64,000 nt of DNA from AC-56 sp963798705 (GCA_963798705.1 CAWCTW010000005.1:1550001-1614000); one strand, 5' to 3'; counted from the first letter of the stretch, positions 24,140-33,626 are shown. The notes: generated by a model from the sequence alone, not told the origin. Program-made: numbers and translations.

Positions 24140-26650
24140 ATGGAAGGCTGGGGGTCAAGGAGAGTCGGAGCCAGGCTGGCATTCGCTGCGGCGCTTGTCG
24201 CCGCGGGGATGCTGATCGTCGCGCCCGCGGCCAGCGCGGGGAGCCAGGCGACGCCCAAGGACTACGCGAAGACGGCGCTCAACATCATCCCGTCGGGACA
24301 GTACGGCGACGTCCCCCCGCCGCCGGGAGCCGACACCCAGGCGCTGATGTACGACGGGCTGACGCCACTGTTCGACGACGTCACCAACGCCGACCTCACC
24401 CAGTACTTCAAGTCGGAGAAGTTCGGGATCTCGACCGCGGGGCCCGGAACGACCGAGAAGGTCCCGCGTCCGGGCGTGACCATCGTCCGCGACAGCTACG
24501 ACGTGCCCCATGTGGACGCCACCACCCATGACGGCGGGGTGTGGGCGGCCGGCTGGATCGCCGCCGAGGACCGCGGACTCCTTCTCAGCCAGGCGCGTAA
24601 CAACGCGCGCGTGGCGGCGATCGACGCGCCGGGGCTCGACGCCGTCAACCTGATCGCCTCGCTCGAGAATTTCCAGCCGAGCCAGCAGACCGAGGCGGTC
24701 GTGGCCCAGCAGGCCCAGGTGCTGCGCGACGCCGGTCCGGAGGGGGTGGCGGTGCTCCATGACATCGACACCTTCAACGACGGGATCAACGACTACCTCA
24801 CGAGCCATGGCTCCTCGGCCGCGCCATTCACCCGCAACGACATCTTCGCCCTCAACGCCCTCAAGGACCAGTTCGTGGGGGAGGGCGGCGGCGACGAGGC
24901 GCGCCGCTCCCAGTTCCTCGGTGGCCTCGAGAACCGGCGAGGCGTCGACAAGGGCTACAGCATCTTCAACGACCTGCGCCAGAACCGGAACCCCGACAGC
25001 CCGACCACCGTTGACGGCCACTTCAAGTACGAGCACGCCCCGAAGAAGCCCGGCGCCCCCGGGAGCGTCGTGCTCGATCCGGAGAGCTTCACCCCGACGC
25101 CCGCCGTCGCAGCGAAAGTGCCCAACGCTCTTGGGGACGAGCGCCCCCAGGCGAGCAACGAGCTGATGATCGACGCGAAGCACTCGACGACGGGCCATCC
25201 GCTGCTCGTGGGCGGCCCCCAGATCGGCTACTTCTACCCGGGCTTCACCTACGAGATCGACATGCACGCGGGCGATCTCGACTGGCGCGGCGCCACGTCG
25301 GCGCCGTTCCCCGGTTACCTGCTGATCGGCCGGGGCCCTGACTTCGCCAGCACCCTGACCTCGGCGGGGTCGGACGTCATCGACCAGTTCGCCGAGACGC
25401 TGTGCGGCAACAGCGACACGAAGTACATGTACAGGGGGCAGTGCCGGTCGATGCAGGTCTTCAACGCGGGCACGCTGTCGGGGGAGCCGGTGAGGTTCCT
25501 GACGACCGTTCACGGCCCTGTCGTCGGCTACGCGACGGTCGACGGCCGCAAGGTGGCGATCTCCCGCCAGCGCTCGAGCTACGGCAAGGACTCCCTCGAC
25601 CTCCTGTACAACCGCCGGCTCTCGAACGGCCAGGTGCACAGCGTCCGCTCATTCGTCAAGGCCGCGGCGCTGACGCCACAGACCTTCAACTCCTTCTACA
25701 TGGACCACAAGCACACCGCACTGTTCACCGCGGGGTTGCTCCCCAAGCGCGCGAAGGGCACCGATCCGAGCCTGCCGACGGTGGGCACCGGCGAGTACGA
25801 GTGGCGCGGATTCGTTCCCGCCGACAGGCACATCCAGGGAGTCGATCCCCAGAAGACCCCGGTCCACGGCACGATGGTGAACTGGAACAACATCAGCGCC
25901 CACGGCTTCGGCGCGGCGGATGACCAGTTCGGCGGCAACGGCTCGGCGGCCCGCGTCGACATGCTCAACCGCGAGCTCAGGCGCCAGAAGAAGCACGGCA
26001 AGTGGTCACTCGCATCGGTGACCTCGGCCATGAACGCCGCTGCGACCCAGGACGTGCGGGCGATCAGGACGGTGCCGTTGCTGAAGCAGCTCCTGAAGGG
26101 GACGAAGTCGCCGAACGGGCAGTCGGCGAAGATGCTGAAGCTGCTGGTCGAGTGGCGCCACAACGGCGGCAACCGACTCGACCTGAACGACGACGGCCTG
26201 ATCGACGATCCGGGCGCCGCGATCATGGACACGGCCTGGACGAAGATCGCCAATGCGTTCATGAAGCCGCAGCTCGGCTCGCAGCGTGACGAACTCGCCA
26301 CGTTGTTCTCCCGCTTCGACGCGCCCCCCGGGGGCCAGTACAGCGGTTGGTACCAGTACTTCGAGCGCGACATCCGCAGGCTGCTGGGAAAGAAGCAGAA
26401 GAAGCCGTTCGCCAACCGGTACTGCGGCGGCGGCAACCTGCACCGCTGCCGGCGGTCGATCTGGGAGGCGATCGCGGACGCCGGCGCCGAGTTGACCGCC
26501 GCGCAGGGCACGTCCAGGCCGAGCGAGTGGCGCGCGGACGCCGACGCGGAGCGGATCGGCTTCGTGCCGGGGCTGCTCGACACCACGATGCGCTACACGA
26601 ACCGCCCGAGCGGGATCCAGCAGGTCATCTCCTTCAACCGGCACCGCTAG
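24140..26650 (+). CDS. Secreted penicillin-acylase-family Ntn hydrolase
   Basis: The enzyme family cleaves amides of penicillins or N-acyl homoserine lactones. ATG 24140 gives a Sec signal peptide (RLAFAAALVAAGMLIVAPAASA). The alpha chain (DSYDVPHVDA, WAAGWIAAEDRGLLL) is followed by a spacer, and the beta chain begins at the autoprocessing site QASNELMIDA with nucleophile Ser. TTVHGPVVG and WNNISAHGF lie beyond it. At 836 residues the length is normal for an unprocessed precursor. The substrate pocket cannot be judged from the sequence. Upstream starts to 24008 are dismissed because the signal peptide begins at 24140. From 26651 to 26870 no gene is seen. Confidence 0.9.
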   Translation: MEGWGSRRVGARLAFAAALVAAGMLIVAPAASAGSQATPKDYAKTALNIIPSGQYGDVPPPPGADTQALMYDGLTPLFDDVTNADLTQYFKSEKFGISTAGPGTTEKVPRPGVTIVRDSYDVPHVDATTHDGGVWAAGWIAAEDRGLLLSQARNNARVAAIDAPGLDAVNLIASLENFQPSQQTEAVVAQQAQVLRDAGPEGVAVLHDIDTFNDGINDYLTSHGSSAAPFTRNDIFALNALKDQFVGEGGGDEARRSQFLGGLENRRGVDKGYSIFNDLRQNRNPDSPTTVDGHFKYEHAPKKPGAPGSVVLDPESFTPTPAVAAKVPNALGDERPQASNELMIDAKHSTTGHPLLVGGPQIGYFYPGFTYEIDMHAGDLDWRGATSAPFPGYLLIGRGPDFASTLTSAGSDVIDQFAETLCGNSDTKYMYRGQCRSMQVFNAGTLSGEPVRFLTTVHGPVVGYATVDGRKVAISRQRSSYGKDSLDLLYNRRLSNGQVHSVRSFVKAAALTPQTFNSFYMDHKHTALFTAGLLPKRAKGTDPSLPTVGTGEYEWRGFVPADRHIQGVDPQKTPVHGTMVNWNNISAHGFGAADDQFGGNGSAARVDMLNRELRRQKKHGKWSLASVTSAMNAAATQDVRAIRTVPLLKQLLKGTKSPNGQSAKMLKLLVEWRHNGGNRLDLNDDGLIDDPGAAIMDTAWTKIANAFMKPQLGSQRDELATLFSRFDAPPGGQYSGWYQYFERDIRRLLGKKQKKPFANRYCGGGNLHRCRRSIWEAIADAGAELTAAQGTSRPSEWRADADAERIGFVPGLLDTTMRYTNRPSGIQQVISFNRHR

Positions 26651-26870
26651 CCTCAGGGCGAGCGACGTCTCGGACCACACCGGCCCGCCCGAGATTCGCT
26701 TCGCTCCTCAACGCCGCGGCGGGCACGCTGGTGATCGGACCGCTCTACCCGGCCGCCTGCTCATTCCTCAACGCCCTCGCAGCACCTCGCGCCGAGGCGC
26801 CGGCATTGATCCGCGGCCCGCGCGATTGCCGCGTCCTCTGGGACATCCCGCGCGAGGACGCCGAATCCGG

Positions 26871-27815
26871 TTAGTCGCGCGAGTGCTCCAGGATGCGCTC
26901 GCGCAGCGCCTCGAAGTCCGCGTCGGTGAAGTCGAACTGCGCCGGCTCCGTGTCCTCCAGGAAGTCGCGCAGGACCGCCGCGAATCGCACCGGCTCATCC
27001 AGGTGGGGGAAGTGCCCGGCCTCCTCGAAGATCTCGAGCCGGCTGCCCGGCATCACGCCGTGGGCGAACTCCCCGTGGGCGGCGGGGATGAGCGGGTCGC
27101 GCCGCCCCCAGACGATCAGCGCAGGCATCATGCTCGACAGGTACAGGCGGTCGGCGGCGCTCACCCGCTGGCCGGTGTAGTCGATCACCGCGCGGACCGT
27201 GTGCAGGAAGGCGCTGCGGGCCTCCGCGTCGCCGAGCGAGGCGTAGCCGCGAGCCATCTCGGCGATGTCCGGGCCGGCGCTCAGCCCGACCCGGGAGAGA
27301 AGCTGCCCGACCGCCTCGCCCGCCCCCAGCACGCGCTCGTGGGCCAGCCACGGGAGAACGAGCTCGGCACCCGGCAGGGTTGCCGCCCGGAGCAGCGGAT
27401 GAACCTCGCGGCCCAGCCCCCCGCTCGAGACGACGACCATACGCTCCGTGAAGACCGGATACTCATAGGCGAACTGCATCGCGATCCCGCCGCCGAGCGA
27501 GTGACCGACCACCGTCACGCGGCGATGGCCGAGCGCGATGAGCAGGTCCCTCATGCTGACGGCGTATGCTCCGAGCGAGTAATCGCCCTGAGGCTTCGCG
27601 GAGTCGCCGTGGCCGAGGAGGTCGGGGGCAACGACCGTGAACCGCTCCGCAAGGACCGGGGCGACGTCCGCCCACTGGTCCGAGGTTCCGGCGATTCCGT
27701 GGATCAGAAGCACCACCGGACCGGTTCCCGCCGTCCGGTAGCTCACGCGGTGGCCGTGCAGCTCCAAGCGCTGTGCGGTGCCGAAGTCGTCCGTTCTCTG
27801 CGCCATCTGCGCCAT
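26871..27815 (-). CDS. Alpha/beta hydrolase
   Basis: The roughly 314-residue protein has the alpha/beta hydrolase fold. The oxyanion loop is LIHGIAGTSDQW, the nucleophile elbow GHSLGGGIAMQF has catalytic Ser, the acid Asp is in WGRRDPLIP and the catalytic His in GHFPHLDEP. A DLLGHGDSAKP segment is typical of esterase, lipase or C-C hydrolase members. Starts at 27830, 27815 and 27806 are possible; 27815 is a compromise. An A/T-rich patch (27820-27850) just before it is a likely promoter. Confidence 0.88.
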   Translation of the reverse strand: MAQMAQRTDDFGTAQRLELHGHRVSYRTAGTGPVVLLIHGIAGTSDQWADVAPVLAERFTVVAPDLLGHGDSAKPQGDYSLGAYAVSMRDLLIALGHRRVTVVGHSLGGGIAMQFAYEYPVFTERMVVVSSGGLGREVHPLLRAATLPGAELVLPWLAHERVLGAGEAVGQLLSRVGLSAGPDIAEMARGYASLGDAEARSAFLHTVRAVIDYTGQRVSAADRLYLSSMMPALIVWGRRDPLIPAAHGEFAHGVMPGSRLEIFEEAGHFPHLDEPVRFAAVLRDFLEDTEPAQFDFTDADFEALRERILEHSRD

Positions 27816-27934
27816 CGTTCGATGATACATATACGCATGTAAGGGTTTGGTTACTCGGAGCGCGCGGCCACCGACTTCGGCGTTTCGCGCCTGGCCACGG
27901 GCTCGATGGGACCGGGAGGACGCGGTCCCCAGGG

Positions 27935-28045
27935 CTCCCCGCGGTCGCCGAACTACGGGATCACGGGATCACCCTCTCGCCTGAGGCCCATACCCTGTAC
28001 GCGGCCACCCACGGCCGCGGCGCCTACGCGCTGAAGCTGCGGTAG
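27935..28045 (+). pseudogene. C-terminal fragment of a BNR-type beta-propeller protein
   Basis: The frame ending at 28045 reads LPAVAELRDHGITL, then SPEAHTLYAATHGRGAYAL. This is the usual last blade of sortilin/exosialidase-type propellers (L.AATHGRG.W.L). Only about 36 residues fit; no start and no upstream blades are present, so it is a gene remnant. Its stop abuts the stop of the next gene. Confidence 0.5.
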
Positions 28046-28723
28046 CTACTCGCCCTCGGCGTACAGGCTCTCGGCGGCGATCGGGCGCAGCGTGCGGTCC
28101 CAGAGCTTGACCTCCAGGTACATCGCGTCGCCGAAGCCCTCCACGGCGTCCACCGCCACCAGCGTGAAGCGCCCGTCGGTCACCGCGGCCTGGTCCAGGA
28201 CCTCCCCGTCGAGCTCGGCGGTGGCCGCCACGGCGCCGCGCACCAGCGGCAAACCCCACACGAGCGTGATGTCTCCCCCCCGGTCCCCCTCCGCGCTCCA
28301 CTTGCCGATCACGTCGTCCGAGAGGTCGATCCTCCATTCGGGGTTCGCTTCGGCCGTGACGTCCGTGAAGTCGGCGCTGGCCCGGAGATCGTGCGGCTCG
28401 CCGTCATCCGGTCGCTCGAACGAGACCCAGCCGAAGTACTCGACCGCCGGCGTCTCGGATTCCTCGTCCCGCCGCTGCGCTTCGCCTCCGTCGTCCGCCT
28501 CCGCGGCGAGGCCCGTCGCCGGCATGTAGACGCGACCGCCCCACGTCCGCTCGGGAAACCACCTGATCGTCTCGGGGTCCAGCGGGGCGCCCGCCTCGTC
28601 GGCGTGCGGAGAGCAGGCCGTCGCGAGCTCCTCCCGCAGCCGCTCCTGCCAGCGGCCGTAGGGCTTGCTCTCCTGGGGCGAGTCCGCGATGAATCTGGGG
28701 TAGGGCCGGGGTAGGGGCGGCAT
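28046..28723 (-). CDS. Conserved hypothetical protein
   Basis: The 225-residue acidic cytoplasmic protein has no membrane segment or signal peptide. It starts MPPLPRPYPRFIADSPQES and is Trp/Asp/Glu-rich in the middle (WFPERTWGGRVYMP). Codon bias matches its neighbours and the frame is clean, so it is likely real. I recognise no family. Its stop abuts the BNR remnant's stop. Confidence 0.65.
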   Translation of the reverse strand: MPPLPRPYPRFIADSPQESKPYGRWQERLREELATACSPHADEAGAPLDPETIRWFPERTWGGRVYMPATGLAAEADDGGEAQRRDEESETPAVEYFGWVSFERPDDGEPHDLRASADFTDVTAEANPEWRIDLSDDVIGKWSAEGDRGGDITLVWGLPLVRGAVAATAELDGEVLDQAAVTDGRFTLVAVDAVEGFGDAMYLEVKLWDRTLRPIAAESLYAEGE

Positions 28724-28769
28724 GGATGCGGGAGCCTAGCCGCCCGGCGGGGTCGCGCCGGGATCGAAA

Positions 28770-28804
28770 GGTGCATTTGTCGGCCTGAAGCCGACACATG
28801 CACC
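28770..28804. terminator. 15-bp inverted repeat, putative terminator
   Basis: GGTGCATTTGTCGGC pairs with GCCGACACATGCACC around CTGAA with one mismatch. It lies between the galT-like and hypothetical genes, both on the minus strand. The stem shares TGTCGGC/GCCGACA with the long inverted repeat at 47195. Confidence 0.55.
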
Positions 28805-28823
28805 GCTCGTGCTCGTGGGGCCG

Positions 28824-29891
28824 CTAGGCGCCCAGGGCGTCGCGCAGGTCCGCAGCCGCCCGCTCGGGCGGGTAGGCGTTCACGTCCACGCCGGTGCCGA
28901 GCTCGAAGCCGGCGCGGATCGTCAGCCGCGGAACGATGTCCACGTGCCAGCAGAACTCCTCCGTCCCGCGCGGCGCGGTGCGAACCCACAGATTGAGCTG
29001 CGGCGGCGCGTCGAAGACCTCCGCCAGGCCCCTGATCGCGCGGCGGATCATCGCGGTGCCGGTGTCGTCGTCGGACTCGAACGACGGCGACGTGCGGCGT
29101 GGGATCACCCGCAGCTCGAACGGGGATCGCGAGGCCCAGGGGCAGACCAGCAGGGCGTCGTCGTCGACGGCGACGAGGCGCTCGGAGCGGCGAACCTCCT
29201 CCGCGGCGACGTCCGACAGCAGGTGACCGCCCATCGTGCGCTCGTGGTAGGCGCCCACCCGCTCGCGCTCGCGAGCCACCTCCGCCGGGACGAACGCGAG
29301 CGCGTAGAGCTGGGCGTGGGAGTGGGTGAGCGATGCCCCGGCATCGGAGCCCTCGTTGACGATGAGGTGGACGAACGACGCGCTCTCGGCATGGGCGCGC
29401 ATCCGCTCGCGCCACGCGGCGACCGCCTCGGCGAAGCGCTCGTCGCCGAGCTGCGCCATCGACGTGGCGTGCTCCGGGCCGTGGACGATCACCTCGTGGG
29501 CGCCGCGGGCGGGCTGCGAGGCGAACAGGTCGGGAGCCCGCGCCCTGGACGAGGCGCGCAGCGGATCCACCGAGCTCGACAGGCCACTCTCGGCCTCGGC
29601 TTGGCGCGCGTCGCCCGCCACGTCCTCGTCGCCCGCGAGCACCGGATAGAGGTTCGGCACCGCCCGCGCGGTCCAGCCCGGCGAGTCGGGCGCCCCGCCC
29701 GAGGGACGGTCGGCCCACACCTCCGGGGGCGTGCGGTCCTCGCGGCCCTCGCAGAAGGGGCACGAATCGGGGGAATCCGCGCGAGCCCGGGGCTGCGCGG
29801 GCGCGAAGGCGTGGGGGCGCTCCGCCCGGCCGGGCGCCAGGATGACGCGCAGCCCGGTGAGCTGGTCTATGCGTACCTCAGGTGTGCTCAG
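28824..29891 (-). CDS. galT: Galactose-1-phosphate uridylyltransferase-like (HIT-fold) protein
   Basis: GalT exchanges UDP between glucose-1-P and galactose-1-P. The N-terminus reads VRIDQLTGLRVILAPGRAERP, then a Cys pair (SCPFCEGREDRTPPE) that would bind zinc in GalT. The active-site HSHAQLYALAFVP contains the catalytic His pair near residue 190, and FCWHVDIVPR is near the C-terminus. The frame continues upstream of the internal GTG at 29720; the conserved N-terminus reaches about 29880. No ATG or GTG is present there, so CTG 29891 is a guess that overlaps the end of the slipin gene by 14 bases. Confidence 0.82.
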   Translation of the reverse strand: MSTPEVRIDQLTGLRVILAPGRAERPHAFAPAQPRARADSPDSCPFCEGREDRTPPEVWADRPSGGAPDSPGWTARAVPNLYPVLAGDEDVAGDARQAEAESGLSSSVDPLRASSRARAPDLFASQPARGAHEVIVHGPEHATSMAQLGDERFAEAVAAWRERMRAHAESASFVHLIVNEGSDAGASLTHSHAQLYALAFVPAEVARERERVGAYHERTMGGHLLSDVAAEEVRRSERLVAVDDDALLVCPWASRSPFELRVIPRRTSPSFESDDDTGTAMIRRAIRGLAEVFDAPPQLNLWVRTAPRGTEEFCWHVDIVPRLTIRAGFELGTGVDVNAYPPERAAADLRDALGA

Positions 29892-30688
29892 AGCCCTCGG
29901 AGCCCGGGGGGGTCGCCGTGGTCGCCTTGCCGCCGCCCTCGAACGGGATGAAGGGCTTCAGCATGTCGAGCGGCAGGGGGAAGACGATCGTCGAGTTCTG
30001 GTTCACGCCGATGTCCAGCAGCGTCTGCAGATATCGAAGCTGCAGCGTCGCTGGATTCTCGCTGATGATGTTCGCGGCCTGGGAGAGCTTCTCGGCGGCC
30101 TGGAACTCCCCGTCTGCCGCGATGATCTTCGCCCGGCGCTCACGCTCGGCCTCCGCCTGACGGGCGATCGCGCGCTGCATGTCGGCCGGTAGCTCGACGT
30201 CCTTCACCTCGACCGTGCTGACCTTCACGCCCCAGGGCTCGGTCTGCTCGTCGATGATCTGCTGGAGCTCGGTGTTCAGGCGCTCCCGCTCGGAGAGCAG
30301 CGAGTCGAGCTCGGCCTTGCCCAGAACCGACCGCAACGTCGTCTGCGAGATCTGCGAGGTGGCGAGCAGGAAGTTCTCGACCTCGGTGACGGCCCGATTC
30401 GGGTCGATGACCCGGAAGTAGGCGACCGCGTTCACCCGGACCGTGACGTTGTCCTTCGAGATCACCTCCTGGGGTGGCACGTTGAGGGTCACCGTCCGGA
30501 GATCCATCCTGACCATCCGGTCGATGACCGGGATCAGGATAGATGAGCCCCGGGCCCTTCTGCGCGATCAGCCGGCCGAGGCGGAAGATCACTCCGCGCT
30601 CGTACTCCCGCAGGATCCTGATCCCTGACAGCAGCACCAGCGCCAGGATGATCACGATCACGACGATCACTCCGATTAGGACGCCCAC
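29878..30688 (-). pseudogene. Stomatin/slipin (SPFH) protein, apparent single-base frameshift
   Basis: From ATG 30688 the frame encodes a membrane helix (MGVLIGVIVVIVIILALVLL) and the start of an SPFH domain (GIRILREYERGVIFRLGRL, then KGPGLIY). Near 30537 the frame shifts and the domain continues as LIPVIDRMVRMDLRTVTLN and DNVTVRVNAVAYFRV, ending in a long coiled coil (EAERERRAKIIAADGEFQAA). Removing one C restores a protein of about 269 residues, normal for slipins. It is downstream of nfeD, 13 bases apart, as in the usual stomatin-NfeD operon. SPFH proteins organise membrane microdomains and modulate proteases. Confidence 0.85.
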
Positions 30689-30700
30689 GCCGCTCCTCTC

Positions 30701-32083
30701 CTATCGACCGCTGACCCCGGCATTCAACTCCGTTCCGGCATTCGCTTCATCGGCGACGGGCTGCACTCGAAGCGTGAGCCCGTTTACCGACTCCACCCGC
30801 ACTCTACTGCCGCGCTCCAGGGCCCGCCCCTCGCCGGCATCGATGAGCTCGGCGCGCCACAACGCCCCCTCGACGAACGCCTGTCCCACGGGATCGAGCC
30901 GTTCGCGAACCACCCCCTCCGCATCCACCATCTCCTCCCAACCGGTTCGCTTGGGAAGACGACGGGCGCGAACGGCACGGTCGACCGCGATCGCCAGCAG
31001 CCCGCCCAGCAGGATTCCCACGATGATCACCACCGGCGTCGAGATCTCGAAGGCGCTGGAGTTCGTGTCGTAGAGAAGCAGCCCCGAAGCGATCAGCGCG
31101 GCCACTCCGGACGCGCCGAGGATGCCGTGGGTCGGCAGGTGTGCCTCCGCGATGATCATTGCGATTCCGGCCACCAGCAGCAGGACCCCGGCGACCGTCA
31201 CCGGCAGCTGCGCGGTGCCGTAGAGGCCGAGCAACAGGGAGATCAGGCCGATCGTCCCCGGCGCGATCAGGCCTGGGCTGAAGATCTCGATGCCCAGCCC
31301 GAGCAGGCCGACGAGGATCAGCAGATAGGAGATCGTCGGGTTCACGATGATCTCGAGGAGCTGGTAGGTGAACGGCAGGTCGTGGTTCTCCAGCTCCAGT
31401 CCCGCCGTGTGCAGAACCCCGGCATTGGGGCCCTGCACTTGGAATCCGTCGAGCTTGGTGAGCAGGCGCTCCTGGCTCGGGGCGATCACGTCGATCAGGC
31501 CGTCGCGCTTCGCCTCGCGGGCGGTCAGGTTCCTCGCCTGCGTAACGAGGAGCTGGGCGAGATGGGCGTTGCGGCCGTGGGCAGCGGCCAGCGCCCGCAT
31601 GGAGGCGGCGGCGTCGTTCTTGATCTTGCGCGACAGGTCCTGGCTACCTCCACTCGGCCCGATCGCGATCGGCGTCGCCGAGCCGATGTTGGTCTCGGGG
31701 GCCATGGCGGCCACGTCCGCCGCCTCGGTGATGTAGGCGCCGGCCGATCCGGCGCGGGCCCCGTTGGGGGAAACGTAGACCACCACCGGCATCGGCGCCG
31801 CGGCCATTTCCTGGATGATCGAGCGCATCGAGTCGGTCAGACCGCCCGGCGTGTCGAGGCGGATGATCGCCAGCTTGGCGTCCTGGCCGGCGGCGTCGTC
31901 GAGCGCGCTCCCGATCCACTTCTCGGTCGCGGGGTCGATCGTCGCCTGGAGCTGGATGGAGTAGGCCACGCCGTCCGACCCGGGCGCCGGATCCCGCTGG
32001 GCGAGGGCGGGCGCGACCGCGATGGCGGCCCCCGCCAGGGCGAGCATCGTCCAGATCCAGATTCGGAGCCTGCGGCCCCTCAT
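30701..32083 (-). CDS. Long-form NfeD membrane protease (ClpP-like plus NfeD OB domain)
   Basis: The 460-residue protein has a signal sequence and an N-terminal ClpP/crotonase-type serine protease domain. The nucleophile Ser is in GARAGSAGAYI and a Lys in DLSRKIKNDAAA is the likely general base. Five or so membrane helices follow (about 230-370), then an OB-fold NfeD domain (GRALERGSRVRVESVNGLTL). Long NfeD proteins cut the C-terminus of their stomatin partner, here the frameshifted slipin gene directly downstream on the same strand. Confidence 0.92.
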   Translation of the reverse strand: MRGRRLRIWIWTMLALAGAAIAVAPALAQRDPAPGSDGVAYSIQLQATIDPATEKWIGSALDDAAGQDAKLAIIRLDTPGGLTDSMRSIIQEMAAAPMPVVVYVSPNGARAGSAGAYITEAADVAAMAPETNIGSATPIAIGPSGGSQDLSRKIKNDAAASMRALAAAHGRNAHLAQLLVTQARNLTAREAKRDGLIDVIAPSQERLLTKLDGFQVQGPNAGVLHTAGLELENHDLPFTYQLLEIIVNPTISYLLILVGLLGLGIEIFSPGLIAPGTIGLISLLLGLYGTAQLPVTVAGVLLLVAGIAMIIAEAHLPTHGILGASGVAALIASGLLLYDTNSSAFEISTPVVIIVGILLGGLLAIAVDRAVRARRLPKRTGWEEMVDAEGVVRERLDPVGQAFVEGALWRAELIDAGEGRALERGSRVRVESVNGLTLRVQPVADEANAGTELNAGVSGR

Positions 32084-32090
32084 GACCCCA

Positions 32091-33038
32091 TTATCCGCTT
32101 CGGGCGGCCTCGCGCGCGAGGCCTCGAGCGCGCCGGCGTGTCTCGAGCCTGGTGACGATGGCGCTCGCGCTCGGCGGCAGCCGCCCGTCGGTGGAGAGCC
32201 AAGAGCCGGCGAGGATCAGAAGCAGGCCGGCGATCGCTCCCGCGCCGGGGCGCTCGCCGAGGATGGTGACTCCGAGCGCCACGGCCACGACCGGGTTGAC
32301 GTAGGTGATCACAAGGGCCCGGCCCGCGCCGACCTCGGCGATCAACATCGCGTAGAGGACGAACGCGGCGGCGGTGCACAGCACGCCGAGCACGATCAGG
32401 GCGGCGATCGCCTCCGCCGGGATCGGCGCGCTGGGCGGGTCGAGGGCGACCGCGGGGGTCAGGAAGACCGCCGCGAGCGCGAGGCTCACCCCCATCGACG
32501 CACGCTGGTCGAGTTCGGCAAGGTGGCGCTTCAGCACCATCGGGCCGACCGCGTAGCAGAAGGCTGCGACGAGGACCGCGAGGGCGCCGAGCAACTCGTC
32601 CCCGCGCCCCGCGACGTCGATGCCGACCAGCGCCACGACGCCCACCAGACCGATGAGCAGCCCAACCAGCCGGCGGCCGGTCACCCGCTCCGTCGCGTCG
32701 AAGCGCAGCGCCAGAACGGCCACGAAGAGCGGCGCGGTGGCGATCACGATCGCAGCCACAGACGAAGCGACGTGCTGCTCGCCCGCCGCGATCAGGGGAA
32801 ACGGGATCGTGATCTCGGCGATCGCGAACACCGCCAGCCAGCGCCAGTGCCCGCGCACCGAGGCGAGGGTGCCGGCGTGCCAGGCGATCGCAAGCAGGAG
32901 CGCCGCCGCTCCGATCACGCGGACCCAGGCCAGGAAGGCGGGCGGAACGCCGTCGTCGACCGCCACCTTGATGAACAGGTAGGGGATGCCCCAGAGCACC
33001 GACACCGCACCGAATGTGGCCCAGGCCCGCGCGCTCAC
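32091..33038 (-). CDS. EamA-family (DMT) transporter
   Basis: The 315-residue protein has ten hydrophobic segments in two five-helix repeats. It begins MSARAWATFGAVSVLWGIPY, and the second repeat ends YVNPVVAVALGVTILGERP, the standard EamA signature. These carriers export amino acids or metabolites; the substrate is unknown. It ends seven bases from nfeD and may be cotranscribed with the TlpA-like gene upstream. Confidence 0.92.
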   Translation of the reverse strand: MSARAWATFGAVSVLWGIPYLFIKVAVDDGVPPAFLAWVRVIGAAALLLAIAWHAGTLASVRGHWRWLAVFAIAEITIPFPLIAAGEQHVASSVAAIVIATAPLFVAVLALRFDATERVTGRRLVGLLIGLVGVVALVGIDVAGRGDELLGALAVLVAAFCYAVGPMVLKRHLAELDQRASMGVSLALAAVFLTPAVALDPPSAPIPAEAIAALIVLGVLCTAAAFVLYAMLIAEVGAGRALVITYVNPVVAVALGVTILGERPGAGAIAGLLLILAGSWLSTDGRLPPSASAIVTRLETRRRARGLAREAARSG

Positions 33039-33047
33039 GCCGACAAG

Positions 33048-33626
33048 CTAGCCCTCGAGGGAGTAGCGGCGAATGTCGGACGCGAGCTCACGCCGGCTCG
33101 CGTACTGGCCCTGCTTGACGAAGACGCGCTCGCCGCGGGCGTCGTAGAAGGCGGTGGCCGGAAAGCCCGCCGTCGCACCGAGGAGCCGCGAGATGTCCTG
33201 GTCCGGGTCGCTGTAGCTCGGGTAGGGAACCGGGTATTCGCCGAGGAAGGTACGCGCCGCCGCGTCGGAGTCGTCAGCGTCCACGCCCAGGAACGCCACC
33301 CGCTTTCCCAGTCGCGCGGACAGGCGCTGGAGGTACGGGAACTCCTCGCGACAGGGGCCGCACCACGAGGCCCACTTGTTGACCACCACCGGGTAGCCGC
33401 GAAGGGATTCCAGTTGTGCCTGGAAGGCATCCGGCCCCCCCGCCAGGAGGCGGTCGCCCTTCGCGTAGAGCTTCTCGAGGGGCCTCGGCGCCCCCGCCAG
33501 CGCGGACTGGTAGTCCGGTGCGGTGGGGCCTTGCGACGTCTCGCTCGCGGTGCCGCAGGCGGCGAGGCCCAGCGTGGCCACGCCTGCAACGAGGCAGACG
33601 ATGCGTGTTGCGAGCATGCCGGTCAT
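33048..33626 (-). CDS. TlpA-like thioredoxin-fold lipoprotein
   Basis: The 192-residue protein has a lipobox at LGLAACG, a linker, and a thioredoxin fold with the active site WASWCGPCREEF. FLGVDADDSDAAARTFLGEY and a cis-Pro in ATAGFPATAF follow, all typical of TlpA/ResA. It would act outside the membrane as a thiol reductant, possibly for cytochrome c haem ligation, which fits the Ccm genes at 43-45 kb. The start could be ATG 33617. Confidence 0.9.
   Translation of the reverse strand: MTGMLATRIVCLVAGVATLGLAACGTASETSQGPTAPDYQSALAGAPRPLEKLYAKGDRLLAGGPDAFQAQLESLRGYPVVVNKWASWCGPCREEFPYLQRLSARLGKRVAFLGVDADDSDAAARTFLGEYPVPYPSYSDPDQDISRLLGATAGFPATAFYDARGERVFVKQGQYASRRELASDIRRYSLEG

Noticed and set aside
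26651..26870. A frame running out of the penicillin acylase region (26347-26874).
   Set aside because: It overlaps the acylase gene out of frame and shows no family pattern; the interval has no start or ribosome site of its own.
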